Part shown: one piece after another, positions 4,928 to 5,928 of the stretch
Numbering within the stretch: position 1 is the first letter of the stretch
How the letters are laid out: each line of letters starts with the position of its first letter
From: Bifidobacterium breve
Lineage (GTDB): Bacteria > Actinomycetota > Acidimicrobiia > Acidimicrobiales > Ilumatobacteraceae
Direction of reading: 5' to 3'
Length of the DNA stretch: 5,928 nt
Assembly: GCA_943325425.2 (NCBI GenBank)
Contig: CALPPJ020000097.1
Coordinates: 1 to 5,928 of the forward strand
Position numbers and translations under genes: made by a program
Notes under the pieces: model-generated
What the model was told of the DNA's origin: nothing
The model's input: only the letters and a program-made list of their open reading frames with translations
The model's database searches: none

Positions 4928-5928
4928 GTATGCGAGGGTAGCACCGGAACGGGGCTGTCAATCAGCACAGTTCCGTCCGAATGGGCCTCAACAGTGACAA
5001 AACCATGAGGTGTCGGCACTGTGGCTTTCACCCACTCCAGGTCGCCCAGCACTGGGGCAATCCGAACCGAGGCATATCCAGGTTCACCCGGTGTGACGCC
5101 GGCGATGTAACGCACGAGATCGCTCGTCGGAGTGGACGACCATCCGTGGCATTTTGTGCCGCCCACCCAACACTCCGGCCAGGTGGTCTCGCCCGCATCC
5201 ACAAACACTTGCCAACTGCGACATGACTCAAGAATCAAATCATGACGACCCGCTGCCGCCAGCGCGTCGTGCACGACATATTGAAAGAATGGTTCGGCTT
5301 CAACCATTTGATGGTGAACATCCCAAGGTGGCTGGGCAGGAAACCCGTTCATGAGATAGACGAATCCCTGACCATCGCCATCGACTGTGAGTCGATCCAT
5401 CACAAACGAATGGCGAATGAGTTTGCTGCGATCGGTGATTCCCGCAACAACGCGTGACACCCGTTCGTCAGGCACGAGTTGCGCCACAATCGCCAGTGCG
5501 CCGGGATGCTGCGCGGCTTCGGGACGACGTTCATCATCAACGATGTGATCGATATACACGCCTCGCGATTCATCCCAGAAAACTTCAAAGGCATCTTTCA
5601 CCGATTGATGACGCAACTTTGCCCAGTTCGCATTTGCAGCATTGCCGATCCATTCACTCATCTCGGCAAATTCATTCAGACCGCGAGCCCACAAAGCGTT
5701 GGTCGTTGACGCACATCCGTTCATGTACACACTCGCCCAATCGGTCAGGGCCCAGCCGGTGACGTCATGCAACAGATTGTCATCACCGAGGAATGATTCA
5801 AACCAACGCAAAACGCGTTCGGCGATTGATAAGTATTCACTCACAATTTCTTTGTCGCCGGCGTAGCGATAGATGTTGAAGATGGAGTGAATCCAATGCA
5901 ATGCCCAATCGGGAAGATACATCCGATC
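4924..5928 (-). CDS. Alpha-L-rhamnosidase-like glycoside hydrolase (GH78 type), C-terminal part only
   Basis: The frame is open from the window edge (5928) to TGA at 4924-4926, giving 334 residues. The Met at 5920-5922 is probably internal, because the sequence already lies in a catalytic domain. The fragment shows a six-hairpin alpha-helical barrel rich in tryptophan: PDWALHWIHSIFNIYRYAGD near its start, TGWALTDWA (about 57-65), and a late ETTWPECW (about 247-254). The glutamate at 5173-5175 in that last motif sits where GH78 enzymes carry their general base. The tail matches the GH78 C-terminal region: KCHGWSSTPTSDLVRYI, then GVTPGEPGYASVRIAP, then VPTPHGFVTVEAHSDGT. GH78 enzymes remove terminal L-rhamnose from glycosides and polysaccharides by inversion. 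The N-terminal catalytic acid region, any signal peptide and the true length are outside the window, so substrate and cell location cannot be stated. tatA follows with a 4-base overlap. Confidence 0.85.
   Translation of the reverse strand, partial: DRMYLPDWALHWIHSIFNIYRYAGDKEIVSEYLSIAERVLRWFESFLGDDNLLHDVTGWALTDWASVYMNGCASTTNALWARGLNEFAEMSEWIGNAANANWAKLRHQSVKDAFEVFWDESRGVYIDHIVDDERRPEAAQHPGALAIVAQLVPDERVSRVVAGITDRSKLIRHSFVMDRLTVDGDGQGFVYLMNGFPAQPPWDVHHQMVEAEPFFQYVVHDALAAAGRHDLILESCRSWQVFVDAGETTWPECWVGGTKCHGWSSTPTSDLVRYIAGVTPGEPGYASVRIAPVLGDLEWVKATVPTPHGFVTVEAHSDGTVLIDSPVPVLPSHT

Noticed and set aside
5454..5762. 102-aa plus-strand frame opposite the glycosidase
   Set aside because: His/Arg/Ser-rich antisense shadow of a recognised enzyme.
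1..5928. CRISPR array, insertion sequence, tRNA or phage remnants
   Set aside because: No regularly spaced long repeats, no terminal inverted repeats around a transposase, no tRNA-like cloverleaf and no phage-type gene were seen on either strand.

Overview
The window reads as an ordinary chromosomal segment of an actinobacterium. The strongest marker is a WhiB-type iron-sulfur regulator (4445-4696), a family essentially confined to Actinobacteria and their phages. The GC content looks only moderate by eye (a little above 50%), and the protein flavour recalls Acidimicrobiia/Ilumatobacter-like aquatic lineages. That finer placement is an inference from general familiarity, not from a search. 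No mobile element, phage gene, CRISPR array, tRNA or rRNA is visible.

Layout. From 4150 down to 1, the minus strand carries a phosphate block: a small unrecognised protein (88 aa, 3884-4150), polyphosphate kinase ppk (1768-3843), the phosphate-binding lipoprotein pstS (584-1633), and the N-terminal 192 codons of the permease gene pstC (1-578, cut by the window edge). A 294-base divergent gap (4151-4444) separates this block from the plus-strand whiB-like gene. Converging on whiB from the right, also on the minus strand, are the C-terminal part of a GH78-like alpha-L-rhamnosidase (4924-5928, 5' end outside the window) and a 58-aa tatA (4751-4927). The tatA start codon overlaps the glycosidase stop codon as ATGA.

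How the genes fit together. PstS captures phosphate outside the membrane and PstC forms part of the import channel; pstA and pstB presumably follow beyond position 1. Ppk stores phosphate as polyphosphate. The non-coding sequence supports joint control. A 16-base motif, TTTACCTGWTGTTCAG, occurs once upstream of pstS (1711-1726 region) and once upstream of ppk (3872-3887), and each copy sits in an array of GTT-type heptamers repeating every 11 bases. This is the architecture of a PHO box bound by PhoB/PhoP/RegX3-type response regulators. At pstS it forms a 34-bp imperfect palindrome with boxes on both strands.

Other points of note are a perfect 12-bp stem-loop just inside the start of pstC, a non-ATG start for ppk, the tatA/glycosidase stop-start overlap, and a possible ECF-sigma promoter with a repeated octamer ahead of whiB. 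I see no wholly new multi-gene system. The most original material is the phosphate-control DNA and the unrecognised 88-aa gene ahead of ppk.
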